NCBI RefSeq assembly: GCF_020171525.1
Contig: NZ_JAIVAI010000001.1
Coordinates: 1,116,001 to 1,180,000, forward strand
Reading direction: 5' to 3'
Length of the DNA: 64,000 bases
DNA from: Halobacillus yeomjeoni
GTDB taxonomy: Bacteria; Bacillota; Bacilli; Bacillales; Halobacillaceae
How positions within the stretch are numbered: position 1 is the first letter of the stretch; the number at the start of each line of letters is the position of its first letter. The notes beneath the pieces are model-generated. The model saw only the letters and a program-made list of their open reading frames with translations, did not search any database and had not been told where the DNA came from. Below are positions 51,926 to 59,442 of the stretch, in pieces. A program made the translations under genes and the position numbers.

Positions 51926-52735
51926 CTATTTTTTTAACTGAACGTATTCATCAGATATTTCATCATAAATGTTGGCGCGGCTCGCCAGCACGGTCGTTTG
52001 GTTGAGCAGATCCAAATCACCTTTGTCTGCACGGCTGACCGTTCCTCCTACTTCTTCAACAAGAATCGCGCCTGCTGCATAATCCCACGGCATCAAAGTC
52101 ATCGTAAGATACCCATCTAAGATTCCTTCAGCCACATAGGCAAATTCAAGAGCTGCGGATCCATAGGAACGCGTACTGCGCAGTTTCTTCACCAGTCTTT
52201 GCATTCCTTCGTGGTCGACATGAGGATTTTCAGGTACCATCCAGGATGTGTTCAATGCCAATATCGATTGTTCCAATGGACGCTCTTTACTCAATTGAGG
52301 AAGCTTATGGTCATTCTTGTAAGCTCCTTCACCACGTTTTGCTGTATAAAGGGCGTCATCCATAACATCGTAAATCAAGCCGATTTCACCTACACCATCA
52401 TGGTAGATACCGATAGAAATGGCAAAGTTCCTTTTCTGATGGACGAAATTCATCGTGCCATCAATCGGATCGACGACCCAAACAGTTCCTTGCAATTCTT
52501 CTATTTCATCTCCGAACCCTTCTTCTCCAAGCAGGAAATGCTCCGGATATGCTTTTTTGATCTTTTCAGCAAAGAATTGTTCAGTCTCCTGATCCATCTC
52601 GGTCACTAAATCATTCGGGTTGGACTTCGTTTCAATGGATCTAGGTGCGTCTATCTTAGCGCGGATGGTATCTCCCGCTTCTTTGATCCACGAACACGCT
52701 TGTCCAAAAACTTCATTCCTAAACGTTTTATCCAT
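51926..52735 (-). CDS. yktC: Inositol monophosphatase family protein (YktC/SuhB-like)
   Basis: Mg2+-dependent phosphatase of the inositol monophosphatase family (269 residues). Metal-binding motifs are LGEEGFGDE, VVDPIDGTMNFVH and LMPWDYAAGAILVEEVGG. In Bacillus such enzymes act on inositol phosphate or related sugar phosphates; the natural substrate is not known. Downstream of a small helical protein gene. Confidence 0.9.
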   Translation of the reverse strand: MDKTFRNEVFGQACSWIKEAGDTIRAKIDAPRSIETKSNPNDLVTEMDQETEQFFAEKIKKAYPEHFLLGEEGFGDEIEELQGTVWVVDPIDGTMNFVHQKRNFAISIGIYHDGVGEIGLIYDVMDDALYTAKRGEGAYKNDHKLPQLSKERPLEQSILALNTSWMVPENPHVDHEGMQRLVKKLRSTRSYGSAALEFAYVAEGILDGYLTMTLMPWDYAAGAILVEEVGGTVSRADKGDLDLLNQTTVLASRANIYDEISDEYVQLKK

Positions 52736-52810
52736 TCTCTCGCGCCCCTTTAAACAAGTTCAGTTTCTATCGTATCAAAATGGAGATCCTCTTGCATGTT
52801 TTCTGTATTC

Positions 52811-52845
52811 AAAAAAATACGAGCAACCCTATTGTTGCTCGTAAT
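52811..52845 (-). terminator. Terminator of the 62-residue protein gene
   Basis: Minus strand TACGAGCAAC, loop AATAGG, GTTGCTCGTA, then seven Ts. Confidence 0.88.
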
Positions 52846-53033
52846 TATAAAGACCATTCAATCAATTGCTTACGAAGTTCAGAGAGCTTTTTCTTACTTC
52901 TCTTTATCTGCTCCTGATCCCCGGCCAGCATCGCATCGTGCAATGTAACCAGCTCGTAATCAATTTCCATACGGATTACCGGGAGCTTCTCTTCAGCTTC
53001 TCTTTTTCGCAACGCTTCCATCACATGTTTCAT
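52845..53033 (-). CDS. Small conserved helical protein (YkzI-like, tentative)
   Basis: A 62-residue, highly charged, all-helical protein (MKHVMEALRKREAEEKLPVI ... KRSKKKLSELRKQLIEW). Position between yktB and the suhB-like gene matches B. subtilis ykzI, but the identification rests on position and size. GGGAGGGG is upstream of the ATG. Confidence 0.7.
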   Translation of the reverse strand: MKHVMEALRKREAEEKLPVIRMEIDYELVTLHDAMLAGDQEQIKRSKKKLSELRKQLIEWSL

Positions 53034-53175
53034 TGCTAACCCCTCCCTTTCAAATCCTTACTTTATATATATGTGAGCAACTTGACAGAAGTTTCAATTA
53101 GATTACTTATAAATAACCCATTTTTACAACGTTGAAACCATAAAAACAGACCATTTACCTATTGTGATGTGTTTA

Positions 53176-53184
53176 TGGTAAAAT
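53176..53184 (+). promoter_or_regulatory. Extended -10 promoter element of yktB
   Basis: TGGTAAAAT (TAAAAT at 53179-53184), about 30 nt before the yktB ATG. Confidence 0.4.
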
Positions 53185-53213
53185 GAGTAACAGATTTTTT
53201 AGGAGTTGATAGA

Positions 53214-53852
53214 ATGACGACTTTCAATGGATTTACACAAAAAGACTTTGATGTTTTCTCTATTCCAGGTCTGGAAAACCGCATGGAAGCTTTAAGAGAG
53301 CAAATTTCTCCTAAGCTTGAAGCGATCGCTACGGAGCTTGCCCCTGATGTCACGGCAATGACGGGTGACGAGATGTTCGTCCATGTTGCACGACATGCCC
53401 GAAGAAAAACGAATCCCCCGAATGATACGTGGGCAGCCCTTGCTTCCAATAAACGAGGCTATAAGAAACTTCCTCATTTTCAAATCGGCTTATGGGAGAC
53501 TCATGTGTTCGTATGGTTTGCAGTGATTTATGAAAGCCCGATCAAGGAGGACTTTGCAAAAACCCTTCAAGCGAACAAAGAAGAAGTGCTTTCTCATATC
53601 CCTGATCATTTCGTTTGGTCGATCGATCATACGAAACCAGAGGCGATTCCTCACGGTGAGGTGGATGAAGAAAAATTCTTATCGATGACCGATCGTCTGC
53701 AGTCCGTCAAGAAAGCAGAGATCCTATGCGGCCTTCACCTGGAAAGAGGAGATGACCGCCTGAAGAACCCAGAGAAGTTCCTGGAACTTTGCAAAGACAC
53801 ATTCCAGACATTGGAGCCTTTATATCAATACACGAAACAATTGAAAGTATAA
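53214..53852 (+). CDS. yktB: UPF0637 protein YktB
   Basis: A 212-residue conserved Bacillaceae protein of unknown function: FNGFTQKDFDVFSIPGLENR at the N-terminus, KLPHFQIGLWETHVFVWFAVIYE, and WSIDHTKPEAIPHG match the family. Flanked by yktA and the ykzI-like gene as in B. subtilis. A strong terminator follows. Confidence 0.92.
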   Translation: MTTFNGFTQKDFDVFSIPGLENRMEALREQISPKLEAIATELAPDVTAMTGDEMFVHVARHARRKTNPPNDTWAALASNKRGYKKLPHFQIGLWETHVFVWFAVIYESPIKEDFAKTLQANKEEVLSHIPDHFVWSIDHTKPEAIPHGEVDEEKFLSMTDRLQSVKKAEILCGLHLERGDDRLKNPEKFLELCKDTFQTLEPLYQYTKQLKV

Positions 53853-53857
53853 ATAGA

Positions 53858-53890
53858 GAAAGCCGCATACAGTTGTATGCGGCTCTTTTT
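53858..53890. terminator. Bidirectional terminator between yktB and yktA
   Basis: AGCCGCATAC, loop AGTT, GTATGCGGCT, CTTTTT. Confidence 0.9.
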
Positions 53891-53894
53891 GTGT

Positions 53895-54170
53895 TCAGTT
53901 CATTTTGATTTTATCACCCGTGCTCAATTCTTTCGCTTTTTTCACAGTCCGGTAACAAGAATAACCGGATTCCTTCTCAAATTCCCCGCACAACTTTTTT
54001 TCCTCACTTTTGGACGGAACGATTTGTTTGAACCGGGTGTAAGCCATTAGCAGATCGTCACGATTCACACTTTCTTCATACGCTTTTTCTACCATAGAAT
54101 AAAAATTCACTACATCTATAATTTCTTCTTTTGACCAATACGTTTCGTCAATTGGATAATGGTAACTCAT
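53895..54170 (-). CDS. yktA: UPF0223 protein YktA
   Basis: A 91-residue helical protein of the UPF0223 family (unknown function). Starts MSYHYPIDETYWSKEEIIDV and has YTRFKQIVPSKSEEKKLCGEFEKESGYSCYRTVKKAKE, the family signature. It follows the flavin oxidoreductase gene by 21 bp and is probably co-transcribed with it. Confidence 0.92.
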   Translation of the reverse strand: MSYHYPIDETYWSKEEIIDVVNFYSMVEKAYEESVNRDDLLMAYTRFKQIVPSKSEEKKLCGEFEKESGYSCYRTVKKAKELSTGDKIKMN

Positions 54171-54191
54171 CTAATCCCTCCTTATGTATGC

Positions 54192-55148
54192 TTAAGACCA
54201 CTTTCTCCGGAATTCTTCCGCTTCAGTGATCATACGTTCAAAGAGTTCTTTTACACTTGGGACATCATGGATTCTTGAGGCGACCTGCCCCGCCCATCCA
54301 AACCCACAGTCCTGTTCTCCGTCATAAATGAACTTTTTATTAGCTTCTCCGCTGATCAAATGTTTCAACCCTTCATAGCCGGCATCATTCTGTTCCAATT
54401 CAAGAATTTGATCGGTCCATTTGTTCTTCAAAGCTCTCGCCGGTGCTTTCAGGCTCCGTTTGATGATGGTTGTCGAGGTTTCGTCCGCTTCGATCAAAGC
54501 TTTTTTATAAGCCTCATGGGCATGAACGCATTCTTTTGTCGCTATGAACCTCGTCCCCATTTCAATACCTTCCGCTCCAAGGGCCAGCGCAGCCATCAAC
54601 CCTCTTCCATCACCGATTCCACCTGATGCAAGAACAGGTATGTTTACAGAATCTACAACTTGAGGTGTAAGGACGAACGTTCCGATATCATCACGCCCCA
54701 GGTGTCCGCCTCCTTCATGTCCGACAACCATCACGGCATCGGCCCCCAACTCTTCTGCTTTTTCTGCCTGCCTTCTTGCTGCTACAAGGACAAGCGTTTT
54801 AATCCCTGTTCCTTTGACAAGATCCAAAACACCTTTCGGATTGCCTCCGGTAACAGATATAGCCGGGACATTTTTTTCAACTGCGACCTGGACCATATGT
54901 TCATAAGACCGCCCATGTTGACCTATGGCGAAGTTGACCCCGAAAGGTTTTGAAGTCATCGTCCGCAGTCGGTCGATTTCATCCCTTAATTGATCCGGAC
55001 CTTCCATACTCATTGCTGTAATCTGGCCTAACCCACCAGCTTCTGAAACTGCGGCGGCAAGCTCTGCATAGGCTAAATGGGCAAGTCCGCCTTGGACAAT
55101 TGGATAATCAATATTCAACAGTTCTGTGACTCTCGTCTTCCACTCCAT
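54192..55148 (-). CDS. FMN-dependent oxidoreductase, nitronate monooxygenase/FabK-like
   Basis: TIM-barrel flavoenzyme of the nitronate monooxygenase family, 318 residues. Motifs: DYPIVQGGLAHLAYAELAAAVSEAGGLG, GHEGGGHLGRDD, LASGGIGDGRGLMAALALGAEGIEMGTRF (read in segments). Class I nitronate monooxygenase versus enoyl-ACP reductase FabK cannot be decided from sequence alone. ATG 55148 follows GGAGGGG by 5 nt; the GTG two codons earlier is less likely. Confidence 0.85.
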   Translation of the reverse strand: MEWKTRVTELLNIDYPIVQGGLAHLAYAELAAAVSEAGGLGQITAMSMEGPDQLRDEIDRLRTMTSKPFGVNFAIGQHGRSYEHMVQVAVEKNVPAISVTGGNPKGVLDLVKGTGIKTLVLVAARRQAEKAEELGADAVMVVGHEGGGHLGRDDIGTFVLTPQVVDSVNIPVLASGGIGDGRGLMAALALGAEGIEMGTRFIATKECVHAHEAYKKALIEADETSTTIIKRSLKAPARALKNKWTDQILELEQNDAGYEGLKHLISGEANKKFIYDGEQDCGFGWAGQVASRIHDVPSVKELFERMITEAEEFRRKWS

Positions 55149-55224
55149 TCCCACCCCTCCTTGGTTGATATTTTACCACGCCTGTGAAAGGATGAAAAAA
55201 TAACTAGCAAGCCATCTTGGACTC

Positions 55225-55233
55225 TGCTATAAT
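55225..55233 (+). promoter_or_regulatory. Extended -10 promoter element of speA
   Basis: TGCTATAAT with consensus TATAAT at 55228-55233, about 39 nt before the speA start; -35 region weak. Confidence 0.5.
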
Positions 55234-55271
55234 TCAGTTGCTTTCAATTAGTAAAGAGGTGCATGAATGAA

Positions 55272-56741
55272 ATGAATCAAAATGAAACCCCGTTATTTAC
55301 AGGATTAAAAAAACACGTCGGAAAAAAGCCGACGCAATTTCATATACCCGGTCATAAAGCAGGAAAAGGGATGGATGAAGAGTTTCGACAGTTCATCGGT
55401 GAAAATGCTCTATCTATCGACCTCATCAACATTCAGCCGCTGGATGACCTTCATCATCCTCAAGGGATGATCCGCGAAGCCCAGGAATTAGCTGCTGAAG
55501 CTTTCGGTGCTGACTACACCTTCTTTTCCGTCCAAGGAACTTCCGGAGCGATCATGACGATGATCATGAGTGTCTGCCAGCCCGGGGATAAAATCATTGT
55601 TCCCCGTAATGTACACAAATCGATAACGACTGCAATCATTCTATCAGGTGCCAAGCCGGTATTCATCCACCCTGAGCTGGACGACCGATTCGGCATCTCT
55701 CACGGGATCACACCAGAAGCTGTACAACGTGCGTGCGAGGCCCACCCGTATGCAAAAGGTGTTCTCGTCATCAACCCTACCTATTTCGGAATCACAGCCG
55801 ACTTGAAAAAAATCGTCGACATTGCTCATTCCTTCGACATCCCGGTTCTGGTTGATGAAGCTCATGGCGTCCATATCCACTTTCATGAGCGTCTTCCTCT
55901 TTCAGCCATGCAGGCAGGAGCCGATTTGGCTGCGACAAGTGTTCATAAATTAGGAGGATCACTGACTCAAAGTTCTGTATTGAATTTAAGGGAAGGATTG
56001 GTCTCACACGAGCGAGTTCAAACCGTCATGTCGATGTTGACGACGACTTCGACCTCTTATATATTACTCGCTTCCCTTGATACCGCTCGCAGGCATCTCG
56101 CGATCAACGGGCGTCAGATGGTTGAAAAAGCATTGCATTTAGCCGAAATGGCGAGAAATGAAATCAACAAAATCCCTTCTTTGTACTGCCCAGGCATCGA
56201 AATCCTGGAAAGCGAAGCGACGTATGATTACGATCCAACAAAAGTTATCATTTCGGTCAAAAATCTTGGAATGACAGGCTACGACGTCGAAGTGTGGCTG
56301 CGTGAGCATCGTGCCATAGAAGTGGAATTATCCGATTTATATAACATCTTGTGCATCATCGCCCCTGGAGACCGGGAAGAAGATATTCAATTATTGACCG
56401 AAGCTTTGATGGAGTTGTCTCAAACCTGTTCCTCTACTTACGAACACAAAGAAGTGGCCGTCAAAGTTCCAGAGATCCCTGTGCTTTCTCTTACACCTCG
56501 CGATGCCTTTTATGCTTCAACTGAAATCGTGCCGTTAAGAAAAGCTGTAGGAAGAATCAGCGCAGAATTCGTCATGGTTTACCCACCAGGAATTCCTATT
56601 TTCATTCCTGGGGAGATCATTACTGAAGAAAACATTTCTTATATTCATGAAAACATTGAAGCAGGTCTCCCTGTCCAAGGCCCTGAAGATGATACCTTAG
56701 AAACGATCCATGTCATTACAGAGCAACGGGCTTTCAAATAA
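55272..56741 (+). CDS. speA: Arginine decarboxylase (Orn/Lys/Arg decarboxylase family)
   Basis: PLP enzyme making agmatine from arginine, first step of polyamine synthesis in Bacillus. The 489-residue protein aligns by eye along its length with B. subtilis SpeA (FTGLKKH, QFHIPGHKAGKG, GENALSIDLINIQPLDDLH, FFSVQGTSGAIMTM). The PLP lysine is in TSVHKLGGSLTQSS, with DEAHGVHIHFH upstream. ATG 55272 is 9-10 nt from GAGGTG and matches the B. subtilis start; ATG 55263 is too close to it. Confidence 0.95.
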   Translation: MNQNETPLFTGLKKHVGKKPTQFHIPGHKAGKGMDEEFRQFIGENALSIDLINIQPLDDLHHPQGMIREAQELAAEAFGADYTFFSVQGTSGAIMTMIMSVCQPGDKIIVPRNVHKSITTAIILSGAKPVFIHPELDDRFGISHGITPEAVQRACEAHPYAKGVLVINPTYFGITADLKKIVDIAHSFDIPVLVDEAHGVHIHFHERLPLSAMQAGADLAATSVHKLGGSLTQSSVLNLREGLVSHERVQTVMSMLTTTSTSYILLASLDTARRHLAINGRQMVEKALHLAEMARNEINKIPSLYCPGIEILESEATYDYDPTKVIISVKNLGMTGYDVEVWLREHRAIEVELSDLYNILCIIAPGDREEDIQLLTEALMELSQTCSSTYEHKEVAVKVPEIPVLSLTPRDAFYASTEIVPLRKAVGRISAEFVMVYPPGIPIFIPGEIITEENISYIHENIEAGLPVQGPEDDTLETIHVITEQRAFK

Positions 56742-56849
56742 TATCACTTGAATTGATTGGTAGATGTGACCTTGTTGTTTTGCATTTGGACAACCCTTTA
56801 TATGAAGTGGGTCATTCTCTACGCTTGTAGATCTGTAAATGAACACACG

Positions 56850-56886
56850 AAAGCCCCGCTGCTATTTGCAGCGGGGCTTTCTTCTA
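56850..56886. terminator. Terminator shared by speA (+) and SR1 (-)
   Basis: AAAGCCCCGCTGC, loop TATTT, GCAGCGGGGCTTT. Plus strand continues TTTCTTCT; the minus strand has only a short T tract (TTTCG). Confidence 0.85.
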
Positions 56887-56896
56887 TGGATCAGAT

Positions 56897-57010
56897 TTAC
56901 TTTTTCTTTGTCGTATTACATGTAGGGCATGTGCTATAAAGAGTAGAAACCTTCTCGTTCTCATAATGCTCGATTACTTTTTGACAGCCTTGACATACGA
57001 TTGTACCCAC
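56897..57010 (-). CDS. sr1P: GapA-binding peptide SR1P
   Basis: A 37-residue peptide read from GTG 57010 (VGTIVCQGCQKVIEHYENEK then VSTLYSTCPTCNTTKKK). It shares the GTIVCQ.C, I.H.E.EKV and LY..C..C pattern of B. subtilis SR1P, which binds GapA and enhances RNase J1 activity. AAGGAG is 10 nt upstream. Two CxxC pairs could bind zinc. Too short for routine gene calling. Confidence 0.85.
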   Translation of the reverse strand: MGTIVCQGCQKVIEHYENEKVSTLYSTCPTCNTTKKK

Positions 57011-57056
57011 AATAAATCCACTCCTTATTATTTGTAATCGCTTTCAACGTAGTTTT

Positions 57057-57085
57057 ATTTTATTATGACACAATCAAAAAATCAA
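57057..57085 (-). promoter_or_regulatory. SigA promoter of SR1
   Basis: Minus strand TTGATT (57085-57080), 17-bp spacer, TAAAAT (57062-57057). Confidence 0.7.
57062..57072 (-). promoter_or_regulatory. CcpN box 2 at the SR1 promoter
   Basis: Minus strand TGTGTCATAAT fits the CcpN consensus TRTGHYATAYW at 10 of 11 positions and overlaps the spacer/-10 of the SR1 promoter, a repressing position. Confidence 0.6.
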
Positions 57086-57109
57086 CCCCAAAAGTATAAC
57101 ATTTTAAAC

Positions 57110-57120
57110 AATATGACATA
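57110..57120 (-). promoter_or_regulatory. CcpN box 1 upstream of SR1
   Basis: Minus strand TATGTCATATT fits TRTGHYATAYW at all 11 positions, about 60-70 bp upstream of the likely start of SR1. CcpN represses sr1, gapB and pckA under glycolytic conditions in B. subtilis. Confidence 0.65.
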
Positions 57121-57265
57121 CTAATGAGTTCACCTCTTATCATTTATATGTAGGCGGCAATTTTATAGAACAAAAAGAACGCATTTATTTGATAAAACGG
57201 GGATATAGAAGTTGGGGTCATGAAATAGAAAAAACAGAAACCATATATTCTTCTCTCGGAGACAA

Positions 57266-57301
57266 TAAAAAAGCGGAGGCTGTTCTGCAGCCATCCGCTC
57301 T
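57266..57301 (-). terminator. Terminator of the polysaccharide deacetylase gene
   Basis: Minus strand GAGCGGATGGCTG / CAGCCTCCGCTTTTTT hairpin with a small internal mismatch and T-run. Confidence 0.85.
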
Positions 57302-57307
57302 TGTTTA

Positions 57308-58183
57308 TTATGGTGTTTGAATCAACGCAGGATCCAATAAATCATACCCTTTATCTTTTAACCCTTTTACGATATCCGGTAGTGCTTCCGCCGTCCATTC
57401 CCGATCATGCATCAATAGGTTCGCCCCATTGGACAACAGCTCTGTATTCACCATGATATCTGCCAAGGAATCTGCTTTCATGTACTCTTTGTTCCAATCA
57501 TACCCGTATGTCCAATTCATCAGCAGCATGTTCTCTTTTTGCACCAGTTCTTTTGAAAAATCCGTGTTTTGACCGAATGGCGCTCGGAAAAACTTCGGGC
57601 GTTCACCTATGATTTTTTCAATCTTATCACTCAACCCGACGATTTCTTCCCGCTGCCCTTCTTTAGTCAAGTCCGGCAGTGAAGCATGCGTTTCAGTATG
57701 GTTTCCGATAGCGAATCCCATATCGTATATTTGTTTTAGTTCCTCTTCCCCTTCTGGTGTATCAATGAAGTGACCGTTCACGAAAAAAATCGCCGGGGCA
57801 TTCAATTCTTGCAAGGTCTCGGCCATTTCCACCCCGTGATTGTCTGGAGCATCATCAATCGTCAACAAGACGACTTCCGGGTTTGCGTCACTGATAGGTT
57901 TGAGTGACCAGTTTCCCGTCAATTCATACTGTGGCTCTTGAACCTCGGGCTGCGTGCTTTCGTTCGTTTCTTCTTCGGTATCATCTTCATTTTGGTTTAT
58001 GGTTTCTTGATGATCCGTTGATTCTTCTTTTCCCTGCTCTTCATCTGAAGCATTTTTCATTTCATCCGAATTTTGTTCTTCCTGCGTTTGATTATTCTTC
58101 TGTTCATCTTTTCCCTCTCCGGTAGCTCCGCTGCATGCAGCTAAAAACAAAGCCAGACAAAGGAAGACAATCGCTTTTTTCAT
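57308..58183 (-). CDS. Lipoprotein polysaccharide deacetylase (NodB fold)
   Basis: A 291-residue exported deacetylase with lipobox LAAC, a low-complexity acidic Glu/Gln/Asn/Asp linker (about 25-85), and a NodB domain. Catalytic motifs are LTIDDAPDNHG (Asp-Asp, usually TFDDG), the zinc-binding HTETHASL, RAPFGQN and LLMHDREWT. Likely substrates are peptidoglycan or other GlcNAc polymers. The acidic linker suits a wall-spanning, salt-adapted protein. ATG 58183 has GGAGGG upstream. Confidence 0.88.
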   Translation of the reverse strand: MKKAIVFLCLALFLAACSGATGEGKDEQKNNQTQEEQNSDEMKNASDEEQGKEESTDHQETINQNEDDTEEETNESTQPEVQEPQYELTGNWSLKPISDANPEVVLLTIDDAPDNHGVEMAETLQELNAPAIFFVNGHFIDTPEGEEELKQIYDMGFAIGNHTETHASLPDLTKEGQREEIVGLSDKIEKIIGERPKFFRAPFGQNTDFSKELVQKENMLLMNWTYGYDWNKEYMKADSLADIMVNTELLSNGANLLMHDREWTAEALPDIVKGLKDKGYDLLDPALIQTP

Positions 58184-58322
58184 AGATGACCCTCCACTGT
58201 TATGTATTTCCATCTATGATTATATAAGAAATTCAAGGGTTTACGCTATCGTTTTGGGGTAATTTATTATATAATACCTAATCGTGGTTGTACGACATTC
58301 CTTTTATGCAAAGGTGATGCAG

Positions 58323-59393
58323 ATGATACACTCACTCGCGAAGTTTAAAATCCTGGGCGGACGTACGCTGAAAACAGGGATAGCTGTGTTCTTAACTGCA
58401 TTAATCTGCGGTTTTTTTAATTTGCCGATCATTTTTGCTGTCATTACGGCAATCGTCACCATTGAACATACAGCAGCAGATTCTATAAAAAAAGCGTTGA
58501 TACGCTTTCCGGCATCAGCCATCGGCGCATTGCTTGCCACATCCTTTTACGGGATTTTCGGCAAGGGCGCATTGACATTTGCTTTAGTCGCCATGTTGAC
58601 AATCGGCATTTGTCATAAGCTGAAGCTGGATGATGGAATTATAGTTGCCACAATCACAGCTACGGCTATGATCCCAGAATTTCAAGAGCATCATATTGTT
58701 TCGTTTTTCATCAGGTTGGGTACTACATCTATTGGTATCATCGTCTCTACTATTGTGAATTTTTTCCTGTTGCCACCCAATTATTCCCCGATGATTTACA
58801 AAAACATCAATGCCTTGTATAATCATGCCGGCCGGTTACTTAAACGTATAATTTCAGACGATATAGCAGACGATAAAGAGAAAAATCGGGGAATTCAAAA
58901 GTCCTATCGGCAGTTGACTGCCCAATTGGAAAGAACGTATCAACTTTCCCAGTACCAGCGAGAAGAGTGGAAGTATCACCGCCACACCAACGAAGAAAGG
59001 ATGGCTTTCCAGTTTGCACAGAAAAAGCTAGGGGCTTTCCAACAGATTGCCTATCATCTTGGAAACCTTCAGTATGTCCAAACGAAGTCATCGGATTTCT
59101 CAGATAAAGAAAAACAACTATTGCTCGCTTTAACTGACGATTATGTGCAAGTTCTCCAGGACCCGACTCATTCGATCAAAGAAGAACAATTTCAACGGGT
59201 GCAACAGCTGGACGATGTATTCTGGAAATGGAAAGAAGAACATGTACAGCAACAGACTGGTTATCGGCATCACTTGCCACCACAGACGATTTTGATTTAT
59301 GAATTGCTGTGTTTTCATGACGTTTTGGAAGAACTACAAAGCATGTCATACAAACAGAACGACATGGTCCAAAAATGTTATTTGAAAGCATGA
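58323..59393 (+). CDS. Aromatic acid exporter family (ArAE) membrane protein
   Basis: A 356-residue protein with four to five N-terminal membrane segments (about 10-140: LKTGIAVFLTALICGFFNLP, FPASAIGALLATSFYGIFG) and a C-terminal soluble helical domain (about 165-350). This layout fits the Bacillus ArAE/FUSC-like family; substrate unknown. ATG 58323 has AAAGGTG 6 nt upstream. The next gene starts 50 bp later and may be co-transcribed. Confidence 0.8.
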   Translation: MIHSLAKFKILGGRTLKTGIAVFLTALICGFFNLPIIFAVITAIVTIEHTAADSIKKALIRFPASAIGALLATSFYGIFGKGALTFALVAMLTIGICHKLKLDDGIIVATITATAMIPEFQEHHIVSFFIRLGTTSIGIIVSTIVNFFLLPPNYSPMIYKNINALYNHAGRLLKRIISDDIADDKEKNRGIQKSYRQLTAQLERTYQLSQYQREEWKYHRHTNEERMAFQFAQKKLGAFQQIAYHLGNLQYVQTKSSDFSDKEKQLLLALTDDYVQVLQDPTHSIKEEQFQRVQQLDDVFWKWKEEHVQQQTGYRHHLPPQTILIYELLCFHDVLEELQSMSYKQNDMVQKCYLKA

Positions 59394-59442
59394 TCAAGTG
59401 GAGCGAGGTATGGGAATTAATTTTTTGAGGAGGTATGAGGTA

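Larger units (their letters stand above)
56850..57050 (-). ncRNA. Small regulatory RNA SR1 (dual-function, encodes SR1P)
   Basis: A predicted transcript of about 200 nt from the promoter at 57057-57085 to the terminator at 56880-56850, close to the 205 nt of B. subtilis SR1. It carries the SR1P reading frame and lies beside speA, as in B. subtilis. There SR1 base-pairs with ahrC mRNA to block its translation, lowering arginine catabolism. Pairing with a local ahrC cannot be tested in this window. Confidence 0.8.

Noticed and set aside
57121-57307. Open frame with protein-like text (GGNFIEQKERIYLIKRG, GHEIEKTETIYSSLGDN) on the plus strand
   Set aside because: No ATG/GTG/TTG start or ribosome binding site precedes it and it runs through a terminator. 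It may be a fossil, but support is too thin for a feature.
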